Positions 26,611 through 40,576 of a stretch of DNA of 64,000 nucleotides are shown piece after piece. The notes under the pieces were generated by a model. It did no database searches and was not told where the DNA came from. It saw only the letters and a list, made by a program, of their open reading frames with translations. The position numbers and the translations under genes are program-made. The stretch is from contig QJNS01000043.1 in the NCBI GenBank assembly GCA_004154925.1, positions 310,001 through 374,000 on the forward strand, read 5' to 3'. Each line of letters begins with the position of its first letter. Positions within the stretch are counted from its first letter, which is position 1. The stretch is from Monosporascus cannonballus. Lineage: Eukaryota; Ascomycota; Sordariomycetes; Xylariales.

Positions 26611-28581
26611 AACCATCCCATACCGGATGATGTCCGGAGAAGCAGAGCAGAGCTTCAACTCTCATCAATTTCGGCTCTGCAGCTCCGGATCTTTCAAGGG
26701 AAAGATCCTTACAAGGTCAGCATCGTAAGTTCAACCTCGACGAGCGTCGATGGTCGTAAGGACTCCAGTTGGTGACGCCATATCTGAGGACCCGGAGATT
26801 TATTCTCTACGGAACTAGGTGCAGCAGCTTCACCAGCTTCTATATCACAGGTGGCTTGATCCGCATTCGGACAGGGGGCATGGTGTGGGGTCTAACATAT
26901 TTGGCCCACCAGTAAGCTCTACACAAAATTAGGACGTCGAGCACTAGCGCCAAGGATACGAAACATACGACTGCCCTGCCTCAGCACATTTTCCAATATA
27001 GTATCAACTGCATAGGGGGGCTCGTCAACTTTATTTAGCCAGCCTACACGGCAAACGGGCACTAGTCAACGATACCCGTATTACCGGTTTTCCAGTGGCG
27101 GGCGGTCCACCCACTTGGATAGCTACCATGGCCATGCTGGCAAGCCGGGGCTATGGTGTCCTCCCTGATCGACTAACCTAGATCTCCTTGTTGTCATACC
27201 AGCCGCGCCGTGGAAACCGCCACGAATATTATTTCATCACCGTCAGGGTGGGCCACAGAACTGGCCGACAGCCGTTTCAGCTAGAAGAGGTCGAGGGAAG
27301 GCTTACGTATATTGATCTAGAACGCCTCTTGTGGGGCACACGTCACATTAGCCCAATAATTTCCCGGAAACGTTGCATTGACGTTCCGGCTCTCGCAGCC
27401 GGCCTCATGTGGACCACACGGATCTTGGCGGCAACAGGGCGGCTCCGAGAGCCTCTAGGCAAGACGTTCTGCCGTGAGGTAAGACAGCGACAACATAAGA
27501 CTGACCAAGCTTGTGTTCGATGCGCGATCACATCACGTTCAGCCTGATAGTGGTGTGGTTCCCTTCCCCGACCAACTGACGTAGCTGTGGGGAATCCTGT
27601 TTAGGGTGTAGTGTCCCTCTTCGATAGAATGCTCTTCATATATTAGCCTCAAGGGATTGATCTACCAGACTGTAAACTGGAGCGGGATGATGGATACTGC
27701 AACTGCGGTCTTGACTTTACAACTTTGGTACTTTAGCCTCTTATCGTACGGGCATAACGTACGCGGCTTTAATCGAGAAATTTATTAGGGGCTTTTTCTA
27801 TAATCCGGCCCAATGTATAAAGCCCTTAATATCTGTTTCTCTGCCGTATAAATGCGGTGATTGTAGCATTAAATAAGATCTGTAAAAGGCAAGTTTCCTA
27901 AGGACATATTTCCGTGGACCGTACTAACAATGGACACGGGTCTTGCTATGTGTAAAACTCCCCAAGGGTGTTTTTTATTAGATACCTCCAAAAGGGTCCA
28001 CTGCAGAGTCAGGGAGACTCTCATACGAATTTGTATGGAAATAAACATGCTTTGACGGCTGTGCCGGTACTTGCCGCTATCGCAAAGTAACGAAGATCGA
28101 TGTTGGCTAAGATCCCAATATATATCCCATACAAGCTCTATGGGAGTCTACATCCTATCCTCTAGTGGGCAAGCGGAGGTAACTAACTAAGAATACCCCT
28201 GGGAGTTGTAAAATCAAGCGGTAGCGCGTAAAGGTCTAGACTGCAGAGGGTAAAGGTGTAGAAGAACTCTACCACTGTCCCTTTAATATGTACGAAACCC
28301 AGGACCGCCATTTAGATCGGTAAGGGCCTCAGCCGAACCATTAGACATACTCGACCTCAAGACAAGCCATAAGTCTTGTGAATATGTATATGTATCGTGG
28401 ATGCGCCGGACTGAGGCGAATGCAGTCAAGTAGGAAAAGCTACCCCTGAGACAAGATCAACCATAGCCTAGCCAACAGCGAAGAAGTATCTTCTGCGCTT
28501 TACGCTTTACGCTTGACCATATCCCGGACAACAAGCCAATATGCATAATCACGGAACCGCCCCTAGCACTTCCGTGGCATA
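26611..28581. other. Gene-free region between DUF1275 gene and FAN1
   Basis: About 2 kb with fluctuating base composition and more AT-rich stretches between 27,590 and 28,540. Short frames show no family motif. It may include the FAN1 3' UTR and decayed sequence, but I could not identify a repeat family. Confidence 0.45.
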
Positions 28582-31229
28582 TCAGACCTCCCGGACCTCC
28601 TTAGCCACGGCATTGCAGAGGGCGACCCTGACCCCGGCGCCCGTCAGGACATGGATCCAGAGGCGCTGCGTATCGCTGAGCCGGTCATTGGCGCTCTTGA
28701 CCTCGGCGAACATAACCTCGGCGGCTGGCTCCGTGCGCCAGAGGACGAGGTCCGGGATGCCGCCGCCCCGTTGGCCGTACTCCTGGGCGACTACCTTGCA
28801 GATGGCGGCGAGGGCGGCGCCGTCGAAGCAGCGGGCGAGCTCGAGCAGGTCCGCGAGCTCGTAGTCCCAGTTGAGGCCGACGACGCAGGTGCGCCTCTCA
28901 CGCTCCCGCTCGTCGACTTCTCCGATCAGCCGTGCGGCCCCGCCGTTGGTGATTTCGACGAGGCGATGGTTGATCTCGGACGCTCGCGCCGGGTAGAAGG
29001 CGTCGGTGTGCAGGTCCAGCGGGCACGTCTGGTAGGCCGTCTGGAAGACGTTGGGGATGTAGAGGAAGAGGATGTCGAAGAAGAGGTAGGCGAAAAGCGT
29101 CCTAATGATTCCGCCCTCCGCGTGGTAGCCTTTCCAGCCTTGGCTACGGTACCAACTGAGACACATAGCCTCCACGCTACATTCCCCGCCGCCCTCGGCC
29201 TCGTCTACCCATACGGTTTTGGTACTTGGCCCTCGTCCCTTTTTACCCGTAACGTCGTCTTTCTTCAGCTGGATGCCCTCGGCATGGTGCTCCTCCGGTC
29301 GCTTCAGCCGGACGTGACCGAACTGGTGCTGTAAACGCTTTGGGACTTTGAGCTGCTTCTCAAGCTTGACTAAGCGCTTCTGTATGTCGTAATGATAGAT
29401 CAAGTGGCAATCTCGGTCTTCTAAGGCAGTTTCACAAGTCGTCACCGCAATCCGCTTCCAGTGTTTCTTCTGCAATTCGATGTCGGTGTATGCAGGATCC
29501 GGCTCAAGGGCGTACATATAATGCTCCTCCAAGAGAGCTCTTCGCTGATACCAGGAGCCCCGGCGGGCCAGATGAAATAGACGCTGCTCTAATAGTTCGA
29601 TTAACAATGCATGCTCCCGCTGACGTTCCCTTAGCCTGCCAAAAACATATGCGGCCTTGTGGACGATTCGAGTATACGAGTGTGCCGGGTTAAGCCGTCT
29701 CAAGTAGGCCCCTTCGCCCGTTTCATATACTCTTTCCTCTTTCAGCTGTTCCTCTTTGAGGATGGTCTTCCATCTCGGGTAGATGCCCTCAAAGATGTCG
29801 ATGACCTTCCGAAAGTCTGCCTCGCGGACTAGGCCACTGGATTCTAAAACAGTATCTACGGCGCACTCCGTCCTCATTGCGGTCTCGAACTCTAGTAATT
29901 GGTTCCGCGAGGAAAAGATATTGGCGGATCTACTTACGACGTATCTCGGAAAGTTGCGCTTGGAGATTTTAGCTAGGATAATAGTGGTTAGAGACTTTTC
30001 TGTCCATTCCGTGGACCGGTAGAAGACAAGATGGACCCTCTCGAATAAATTGAAGACCGACAGAGACAGCCGAATGCAAGGCCCGGTTATAGCCAGAATT
30101 TTCTCGAGAAAATGCTTGTTCCTGTTAGTGTCTTCTCCTGGCGCTGGACTCGGTGAATCAAGTTCTGGTGTCCCCTTTTCAGGTGAGCCGGTAGAATCAG
30201 CGGTGTTAGAGCGCCGGAGTCCTAGCGACATAAGGCCAGCTTGTTGGTGACTCATCTTGCAGATAGCTCTTGCGAGGTCGCCCTTCGTCTTGCCTTGGAC
30301 TTTCGCACCTTTGGCTAGGGCTTTGACCTCATCGAGGCTGAGAAGTGCGATCGCTTCTTCTATGGAGTCGATGAAATCCTCTGATCTATCGGCAAAGGCA
30401 AAGGTATCGCCAAGGAGAAGGTCCTCTTGCTTTTCAACAAATGGAGCGAGAAAGGCTTCTGCTGATTCGTCTGCTGATGGCGAGCTACTACTAGCTTTCG
30501 AGAAGCCTCGACTCCTCTGAAGCTCGTTGACGGCTGCTTCAGTATCGGATATATCCTCATGGTAACCTAAGCGTGCAATCCGGTGCCATTGGGCAGTCTT
30601 CCTTAGAAATAGTCGTACATATCTGCAAGAAAAATAAGAACCTGGTATGATGCGTAGACGTAACTCAGTTTGGGAGCTTACAAGAACTGAGCCTCGTAGC
30701 CAAGTAAATTCCATTGAACAAAGATCGATCGCTCCTTCTCATCGAATAGATGTGACTCTTCATCAAGCACGGTGCTCAGGGCCAGATTGAAAGCATCGAC
30801 ATAAATGGATGTTTTACCCCTGACCCATTTCCTCGATTCGAGCCTTGACTCGGCGGTCTCTGCAGTATTATTGCCCTGGCCGCCTTGGGATGATTTGAAT
30901 ATTTCGTACTCCTCGAGAGCTTCCTTATCTAACTTCACATCCGGCAAGGAGCTTTCGATGGCAGGGGGGAGAGGGCCAAAGGGCTCATCGGTCGACGATT
31001 CAAAATCTGGATCCGAGGTCACCGTATCTTCCCCTTGTACGGTCCGCGTTTGCCTTAATGCGCGGGGATTTGACGATGACTCCTCCGAGACATTATTGCC
31101 ATCGGAGTCTTCCTCCCGTTTTGTCTTTTTCGCAGGAGGCTCATCCGTGGTTTGGACACGGCTTCCATTAGAAGAAGTTAACAACTGGTCGCCACGAGAT
31201 ATCTTTCCTCTTTTAATAAAAGCATCCAT
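28582..31229 (-). CDS. FAN1: FAN1-type structure-specific nuclease (VRR-NUC)
   Basis: Exons 31229-30682 and 30622-28582 join in phase (EAQFL|YVRLFLRKT) to an 862-aa protein. FAN1 nucleases cut 5' flaps and unhook interstrand crosslinks in nuclear DNA. The N-terminal 160 residues are disordered. A SAP-like helical stretch (LLSLDEVKALAKGAKVQG) lies near residue 270, followed by a TPR-like helical region with ARRGSWYQRRALLEEHYMY. The C-terminal VRR-NUC domain contains the PD-(D/E)xK set GGGIPDLVLW (Asp807) and FAEVKSANDRLSDTQRLWI (Glu823, Lys825). No UBZ finger is visible, as usual for fungal members. The start ATG at 31229 opens a divergent promoter shared with SDC1. Confidence 0.92.
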
Positions 31230-31620
31230 CGTAGGCTCATGTGGTGGCCTGGAGACATCTTCGCTGGTCCGACTCGGAAGAAAAGGTAGACGGATGACTT
31301 CATACAGGACAAAGAACGCGGGAACGCGCCTCTGGCAAGAGACAAGGGTTCAATAGAAACGCGCGGTCACGGGACCACTTAACGCATTGGGATAGCGCTG
31401 CCAAAAAGTAATCACTAGCAGCCTTCTTTCCGTCACAAGAATTAGACACGCAAGAAACGAGGTTTTTGGCAGTCGGTTCCGGCTGCGCTATCGTGAGTAT
31501 CCCAAAGTCAATTTCCAACTCTCGACACTTTCCCACGCCATAGGCCTTTCAGAACTTCGACCTCACGAGCTCGACAATTCATGCCCCTTGAGCTCCTATC
31601 CTCCCTGCAAAGCCCAGATC
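31230..31620. promoter_or_regulatory. Divergent promoter between FAN1 and SDC1
   Basis: Only 391 bp separate the FAN1 (-) and SDC1 (+) start codons, so both promoters must lie here. No TATA box or known factor site was recognised. An in-frame ATG-like extension of SDC1 at 31588 is not an ATG, so 31621 is preferred. Confidence 0.55.
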
Positions 31621-32383
31621 ATGGCGGACGACACCCCCAAGTCGACGACCCCGATCCCGGTTCCGGTCCCCGTGGGCAGCAGCACGGGCGAGGCAGCCGC
31701 AGCGGCCGATGCGACCGCGAGCTCGGCGGCGGGAAACCCCAGCGGCGGTGGCGTCGTCGAGACGGCCGAGAAGGACGTCGCCATGGCGGACGCGCCGGGG
31801 AGCGGCAACGAGCAGGCGCCCGTAAGTTCGGTCCCGGTCTGATCCCATTCAGTAGTGTGTATTTTGCATTGCGCCGATCCGTCCACTTCCCGTTCCCTTC
31901 CTTCCGCGCGTGGTGTTTAAACCGGGGGAAGGATTACCCTGCCTGACCGCTTGCTGACATACGCGAACCCGCCCACGGGTTCCGGCTTTTAGTCTCCCGC
32001 CCCCGTCGCAACCACCGCCACCAATGCCCCGAGCCCGGCGCCGCCTGCGCGCACTGGCACGCCGCGCATCGGCCCCGAGGGCAACACGTCGTCGCGCGCC
32101 GCCTCGCAGCACCCCGACCAGGGCTTCACCATGCCGGCCGAGGCGCCTCCCCACGGGGCCCCCGTCCGCCAGTACCTGAACTCCAAGGTCACCGGCACCT
32201 TGCTGGAGGGGATGAAGGCAATCGCGAAAGAGCAGTAAGCAATCAACACCTACTATCCTGCATACGGCCGAAGATACGATTTGGAGTTGCCGCTAACTTC
32301 ATATGAAAAGGCCGAAAGATCCCTTGAGAGTACTTGGAGAGTTCCTGATCCAGCGCTCAAAGGAGCTCGAGACTCAGACATAA
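31621..32383 (+). CDS. SDC1: COMPASS subunit Sdc1 / DPY-30 homologue
   Basis: Exons 31621-31821, 31993-32234 and 32311-32383 join in phase to a 171-aa protein. The N-terminal 120 residues are Ala/Pro/Thr-rich and disordered. The C-terminus carries a complete Dpy-30 dimerisation motif (VRQYLNSKVTGTLLEGMKAI, then RVLGEFLIQRSKELE) built across the last splice junction. In the known complexes this helical pair docks Set1/COMPASS and supports H3K4 methylation. The start MADDTPKSTTP is the ATG at 31621. The protein ends five codons after the motif, as in short fungal homologues. Confidence 0.93.
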
Positions 32384-32694
32384 AACGCGGAACTACGAGG
32401 TAGCATAATAATGGCGTTTACAAGAGGTTATCAACGGATTTGGCGTTACGACATGGTACATAGCATGGACATGGACATGTTGACTTTTGTCTTTCACAAA
32501 GATACCAATTGCTTAGGGAGTGCGAATCATATGCATTGACGAGATTCTTATTGTGATCTCTCTATGTGGGCTTCCATTCTGCCTGTGAAATTGAAGCGGT
32601 GGGCTTTTTTGACCGTCCACCGTCCTGAAACGCAATTCCCTTTCCATGAACTCCGTGACCAAGCACCCCATTCAACAAACACCTCTACGGGCTT
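32384..32694. other. Convergent 3' intergenic region
   Basis: 311 bp between the SDC1 and RPS13 stop codons. It should hold both 3' UTRs. Nothing else was seen. Confidence 0.55.
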
Positions 32695-33413
32695 TTATGC
32701 GACGATGGTGCTGGCAGTAGCGCTCTCGTACTTCCAGGTAGGAGGCAGGACGCCGACGGTCTTGTAGTAGCGCGCGAGACGGTGGATTCGCGACTCGATC
32801 AGAATCAGGCGGAACTTGGCGTCCTTGTCATTTCGGTTGCGCTCCAGGTGCTTTCGGACGGACACGGCCTTCGATGTCTTCGTTAGCATGCCAGGGGCTG
32901 GGAACCGCTTGGACTCTAGATTTTCGCTCACCTTCTTGATCAACATATACAGATCTTCGGGAAGCTCCGGTGCGAGCCCTAGATAGGATCACGCTGTCAG
33001 CCTTGACCAACAGCGGCGGATATGAGCACGCCCGTGGTTTTCGGAACCAAACGGGTTATCTTATAATATGTATAGGGAGGAGGGACATCGTGTATTTCGG
33101 GGACGTTGTCATGTCGTACCATTGGCCTTCAGGATTCGCAGAATCTTGTTACCTGTGGCGCGGGTCAATACAAGTTCTCTCAACTCAATTCCTGGGAAAC
33201 GCGTCTCATACCAGTGACGATGCGGACCTGTGCGATACCGTGGGAGTCACGGAGAATGACACCGATCTGAGAGGGAGTGACACCCTTTCGGGCGAGTCTG
33301 CAGATCTGCTCCTCGACTTGGGCGGGGGTGGTCTTGAGCCACGCAGGCGGGGTTCTCGAGTAGGGGATGGCAGAGTCGGAGATACCCTTTCCCTTGGAGT
33401 GAAGACGACCCAT
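32695..33413 (-). CDS. RPS13: 40S ribosomal protein S13 (uS15)
   Basis: Four exons (33413-33212, 33152-33120, 32978-32932, 32868-32695) give exactly 151 aa, the invariant eukaryotic length. The protein starts [20 protein letters not shown] and ends [13 protein letters not shown]. Family blocks [16 protein letters not shown] and [20 protein letters not shown] are intact. The third intron is 63 nt, starts GTGAGC, contains GCTAACG and has no stop codon, so the frame stays open through it. The conserved [15 protein letters not shown] junction shows it is an intron. This is a core small-subunit protein. Confidence 0.95.
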
Positions 33414-34450
33414 TTTGACGGATGTGTGAGAGTTTAGGCGTCGGGTCTGGCGGTGCTGGCGGAATCGAAGGGTTGAAAGTTCGCGGTCGTGATGGAATTT
33501 TAGAAGGTTTGATCTTTTCACCCAGGGCCCTTGCTAAAATTTGTGTGCGCCTGGGCGGCCGACATCCACCTGGTTCTGATTGGCCAAAGCGCCAGACTCC
33601 GCTTTATTTTGGGGGCCGAAGTTCTACCGTCTCTCGCCTCTCACTTTTCGCCAGCTAAAAACATTCAGCTATTTGTTCCAAATTCTTTCACCATAGCTCC
33701 GCGAAACACATCGTCCTTCCAGCAACAACCAGCTCTCTGGGGGAAGGAAACCATGCACTTCTAACGGAGAGATAGTGTGACTGCCTACTATTCTAGGTAA
33801 GACTGGCCGGTAACCGTGCGGTCGTCGTCCGAGAAGTTTCTTCGACTGCCATAGCGATGGGACAATAGCAAGCTTCGCACTGCATTGTAAGGTAAGCAAG
33901 CACCATAACTTCCTGTTTCGTACCAGGACTCTCATATCTCTTCGTATGATGATACACCACATATTTTATTATTTCTGGTACCTCTTATATCATCGGGTCT
34001 CTAACCCGAAATGTATTAAACGGACTTCTGATCGAGAATACACTTCCTCTTCTCGCACCGGATGACGACAGATGGCTTGGTCAAAGCTAACTTGCAATTA
34101 GGCTACTTTACGAACAGGTGTATTAAGACGCTGTTTGATCTTCATTATATCGCATGATTCCAAGTATATATAATCAGCCCTCGGCGTATCACTTGGATAA
34201 ATTGTCTGCGTGGGATAATACTACGTGTCAATGTCATACCAGCGAGGTTCCGACGGATCTGCACATTTGGCCCTCTGCAAGAAATTGGGCACAGAGGTAA
34301 TGCATAGTACTTAGCAACGGGATTTCATTCATGGATATTGAATAGTGTGCAATACTCTGTCACCTTTTTTTTTTTACCCGACCATTCGCCTAATCATTCC
34401 GGTCGTGATACGACCGTGCATATGGTTTATCCGATGCCATATGGACCGCG
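33414..34450. other. Intergenic, RPS13 promoter and enolase 3' region
   Basis: About 1 kb upstream of RPS13 and downstream of enolase. It contains a run of ten or more T at about 34367-34376 and no coding potential that I could support. Confidence 0.5.
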
Positions 34451-36605
<2,155 letters not shown>

Positions 36606-36635
36606 CAAATTGGGTCTAATTAATCCCCGAACGCC
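36606..36635 (+). repeat. Left terminal inverted repeat of Tc1 element
   Basis: It starts CAAATTGGGTCTAATTAATC directly after a TA dinucleotide and matches the reverse complement of 38013-38042 at 26 of 30 positions. Confidence 0.85.
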
Positions 36636-38012
36636 GTCTTTAAAATTATCTTTAACATTTAAAAATCAATAACATAACAATTATAACAATTATTAAAAAT
36701 CGGTTTTTTGTACTAGATATAAGAGTTAATACTTAATAGAGTTGTAATATTTTTTAAATAAACGTAAATGTTTAAACATTGTTATAGTTAATTTGTGAAA
36801 AATATATAGCTCGATTTCTCGCTATTCGGCTTTAATAGTATATTTCATCTTTTAAGTAGAACGTAACTTGTGCTTTCGCCTACTTAATCGTAGCTTAATT
36901 ATACGTTAGATATTCTTTATTGAAAATAAATCCGAGCTTTGTAGCAGCTATATAGCATAAGTAATTTTTTCGTTTTTTTAATAAAGTAAATATTTTCTCG
37001 TAATAATAACCGGCATCATTCTTTCATAACACGATTCTAGAGCCGTATTTAGCAGTTATCCGTTGTCAAAAGAGAATAAAATAGAATATTAATATTTCGT
37101 CAAGATACGTATACTTATTTATACAGAAGCTCGAATTGAAGATAATAAAAAGACTTCGTTTGGAGCCTATAAAATATCTTCAAATTCTTACTTTAATCCG
37201 TCTACTATTAAAGAATAGTTTAAGACAGTCTTTTGTTATATTTTTTACTAACGCCGTGTATAATATAAATCGTACGGCTATTCTTATCCGACCTCGAAAG
37301 TAACTTCGTCGGACCAGTACTAAAATAATTAGTACGTATTACGACACGAGAACAAGAACGTAGTCATTATACTACTAAAAGTGAAACGTTGTCAGCTCAA
37401 ACACTGATCGTCTTGTTCTACTCTATATATCTACTAGGTGCCCACTTGGAATTGTGATAGCACGCGTCTTTATAAGTTTTATGAAACGTCCGTCGTTTTT
37501 TCTTATTCTTAGAAAAAATCTATGAGTTGTGACATACTCTACAGCGGGCCTTCTCATTACGTTTAAAGGTCGTACGAATCGTTGTTCTACAAAGCTTAAT
37601 TCCGGATTTGCTTAGCGTTTTTAAGGCTTCGAAAGAAGCGCGTCGTTCTTTAACAGTTGTTCGAATTAGCCGTCGAACAACTCGTGCTATTACTTTGGCC
37701 GGCGCTCTAGGTCTTAGTCTTGATTTAAAGATAACAAAACGATCGACGGCTTTTAATTCTTTGCAACGATGGACAGTGTTATAAATCGTCGATTTTAAAA
37801 TGTTCTTTAGGCGCTCGATTTCTAACAGCGTTTTTTCAACTTTATATAAGGCCCAAATAGCTGCTCGTTTAGTTTTCGTTAATTCGCGGGTTTTTATTTT
37901 AGAGAAATAGCCGTTGAAATGCAAAATACCCTATTTTAAGACCGTAACGGCTTTAGAAAGTGTATGGGGTTAGTGGGATTTCTGATATTTTGATGGGGAT
38001 TTTAGCGGTGTG

Positions 38013-38042
38013 GGCGTCCGGAGATTAACTAGACCCGATTTG
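38013..38042 (-). repeat. Right terminal inverted repeat of Tc1 element
   Basis: Its reverse complement starts CAAATCGGGTCTAGTTAATC. It differs from the left copy only by C/T and A/G transitions and is followed by TA. Confidence 0.85.
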
Positions 38043-39505
38043 TACAATGGTTGCGATAACGCATGTGCATACCTATGTGGAGTGGCTGGCGTGGGCGGGG
38101 GGACCTTGTTGTCGTTGAGCTCTGTGGAGGACGGTCGAGCACGAAGCCGTCACACTAATCAAGGTCAGATTATCTTCAATATCATGTCTGACCGTTCCAA
38201 CGACGATATCTCGAGCGTAGTTCATATACCTAAGCCAGTCATAGACATATTACCAGTTGCCGTCTCACTACAGTGGAACACCTTTTCGTTCATGCGCTAT
38301 TGGAACTCTCAGCAATTCCTAATAGGTATACGAGTATGACGCTCTCTAGAGCGATGAGAATGTCCATATAGTTAACAGGCGTCAGGTCTATGAGAATCTG
38401 CTTCACCAGCTACCATGACCTCGACTTCCTGTAATCTTCTTTTTTTGCCAATGCTTCAGTTACATCCAGATGACTCTTCGAATGACATGTGCACTACCTT
38501 CATCGGCGAATCGGCTATCGGCTCACAGTTGAGTACTCTACCCAGGTACCCAGGTAAGCTTCTCTTTACTAATCGACTAAGATAGCCCGTAAATCCAAGC
38601 CTGGAAAGCCTTCGATAGTTCTCGGCCATATGTAATCCGTCCAATTTACTAGACTAATGTAGTCCCGTTTACTTTGCCGAAATGACTTCCTGCTGGGCGC
38701 GCCCTCTCTGCTGCTGTATGTAGAATCCGCTGAGTCAATGAGATAAAGCGGACGCCCAGTGAGTGGTAAATAAGGTATGGACAACCCTTTGAGAAGTATC
38801 ATCAAGCGAGTCGTAACCGGCACCATAATAGTAGATTCGCCGGATCTCCACAACATGTTGCGTATATTCAGCAAAGACCGTAAGGGTTAAGGGGTGTCGG
38901 GTTCGGCCGGTACCCACCAATACTGGTCTAAACACTGCTTGGGATAATGGCCAACACTTCAACCGTCCTTTAAGCCCCGAGAAACTCCCCGAGGTGGCAG
39001 CAAGACATTATAAATTCACCATGTAAACTTCGGACCGGCCCGTCGGGTGTTGATAAGAGATGTCTATTCGGCTCCGACTGGTCGTATAGAAAGTCAGCAC
39101 CCACAGAACGACCGGAGCGCTTGTCGGTGGTCGGAACGCCGGAACGCATAGTGCATTCCCGAAGACCCGAGTTTTATTAGGGCCAGTTGCCCAAGTTTAA
39201 CGCCGGATCGAATGAATTACGAAAGTACTAGTTATAATAGATCGCAGGTTGTCACTAGCTCAACTCCATACCATCATTAAGTCTCTTACTTATTTAACAA
39301 GAGCACAGTTATGAGAATGTACACAATATCAGTGATTCCAATTTTTGTTGCTGGGCCCTGATTACGATGGAGTCAAACAGAAAAACCTTTAATGGCACTG
39401 AACGAAACAATCTCAACAAGTCACGTTATTTCGAGACTTTTATATGACTTGAGCCCCCACTCTTCACAGCATTTTAATAACACAGAATCGCATAAACTCC
39501 ATGAC
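38043..39505. other. Gene-free flank of the transposon
   Basis: About 1.5 kb between the transposon and the 3' end of the GH43 gene. No frame carries a recognisable motif. It contains a short duplicated CCAGGTA near 38540-38555. It could include decayed repeat sequence. Confidence 0.45.
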
Positions 39506-40576
39506 TTATTCAAAGAACTTGAAGCTGAAACCCGTGTTCTCCCGATCTCCCGGCACATTCCCTCGGCTGTAGGTGGTCCTATTCCACCAGACGAAGTTAC
39601 CAGTAAACCAAGCGCGGTTGTCCCAGCTGTATTTCGTGCCCTTCTCGACACCATGGAACATGAAAGGGGTGTGGTTAGCGCCGCCCGGGCTTCTGTTGAT
39701 GTCTCCATTGACGAGGGCAAAAGTGTGGTGCCCCGGCCCGTCGATGTACAGGGTCGCATCCCAGCCCTTCATCATCCTGTCCTGGTGAGAACCGAACAGG
39801 CAGCCGTTCGACTTGTACCAGTCCCACATATATGTCGGGTCGCCGCCCTTGCGGAGCCGGAGATCCGCAATGCAGTACCTGCTGCCCCAACTACCGTTGG
39901 CTGAGTACGTGATGTGCAGTTGGCCGTTCGGGTCAACGGTAGCCTGGGGCCCCTCGTTGATGCGAGGGCTGTCGCCCTGCTCCCATAGCTCTCGCGGCTG
40001 CGAGATGACGTACCGCTGACCAATGGGCTTGGACGGGCCGTCCATGCGGCAGATGTATAGAGTCTGCTCTTGGTTTCTGGTCTCGCTTTCCCACCCAGAC
40101 CAGACGAACCAGCCCCTCCCTTCGAAGACAAAGAAGGTGCCATCGATAGCCCATTGGTCGTCCGGCAAGGCGAGCTTCATCTCGGCCGAGTAAGGGCCCA
40201 GAGGAGAGTTGGCGCTGATGACGTACATGCGATGGGCGGCACCCCTGCCGGCCGAGAAGTGGATGAAGGTCCTGCCCAGGTCCGTGGTAATCTCTGGAGC
40301 CCACACGTCACCTTTGTTGGCAGTATCGGACCAGACCTTTCCCCGTCGAACATTGGGGGCACCGAAACCTTCAAGAGACGATGCTGCCCGAACATAGATA
40401 CCGCCGCCGGCCGACTCGGCAGAGTAATAAGTGTCCCTAAACTTCATTATGGTGGGATCCGCGCCGCTCCTGACTTTTGTGGCCAAGGAGTCGTCGAAAA
40501 AGAAGAAAATAGCGCCACAAATTACCAGCAAAAGGGCGGCGGACCGCCACCGCAAGGTCATAATGGGATTCGGCAT
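39506..40576 (-). CDS. Glycoside hydrolase family 43-like protein, N-terminally anchored
   Basis: An intronless 356-aa protein. Residues about 11-27 form one hydrophobic segment (SAALLLVICGAIFFFF) without an obvious signal-peptidase site, suggesting a type II membrane anchor or an uncleaved signal. The rest is a five-bladed propeller typical of GH43. The three expected acidic residues are Asp40 (GADPTIMKF), Asp145 (WAIDGTFFVF) and Glu208 (RINEGPQ). GDVWAPEI and the YMWDWYKSNGCLFG region also fit. Family members cleave arabinose- or xylose-containing plant wall glycans; the exact substrate cannot be read from sequence. The gene lies in transposon-flanked accessory sequence. Confidence 0.85.
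   Translation of the reverse strand: MPNPIMTLRWRSAALLLVICGAIFFFFDDSLATKVRSGADPTIMKFRDTYYSAESAGGGIYVRAASSLEGFGAPNVRRGKVWSDTANKGDVWAPEITTDLGRTFIHFSAGRGAAHRMYVISANSPLGPYSAEMKLALPDDQWAIDGTFFVFEGRGWFVWSGWESETRNQEQTLYICRMDGPSKPIGQRYVISQPRELWEQGDSPRINEGPQATVDPNGQLHITYSANGSWGSRYCIADLRLRKGGDPTYMWDWYKSNGCLFGSHQDRMMKGWDATLYIDGPGHHTFALVNGDINRSPGGANHTPFMFHGVEKGTKYSWDNRAWFTGNFVWWNRTTYSRGNVPGDRENTGFSFKFFE

Larger units (their letters stand above)
36606..38042 (-). mobile_element. RIP-decayed Tc1/mariner transposon
   Basis: A 1,437-bp element flanked on both sides by TA (36604-36605 and 38043-38044), the hallmark Tc1/mariner target duplication. The ends are inverted repeats of about 30 bp (36606-36635 and 38013-38042) beginning CAAATYGGGTCTARTTAATC; the four mismatches between them are all transitions. 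The interior is extremely AT- and TpA-rich, as expected after repeat-induced point mutation. On the minus strand a transposase relic is readable. An N-terminal helix-turn-helix stretch (37924-37520) includes RELTKTKRAAIWALYKVEKT. A DDE catalytic segment near 37317-37280 reads YWSDEVTFEVG and is then broken by TAA and TAG. It cannot encode a functional transposase. Confidence 0.85.

Noticed and set aside
28582..30714. Single-exon nuclease starting within 30623-30714
   Set aside because: That 5' part is intronic (GTAAGC to TTGCAG). Splicing to the upstream exon gives the conserved AQFLYVRLFLR.
31849..32154. Open frame antisense to SDC1
   Set aside because: Arg/Gly-rich shadow of the SDC1 exon 2 and its intron.
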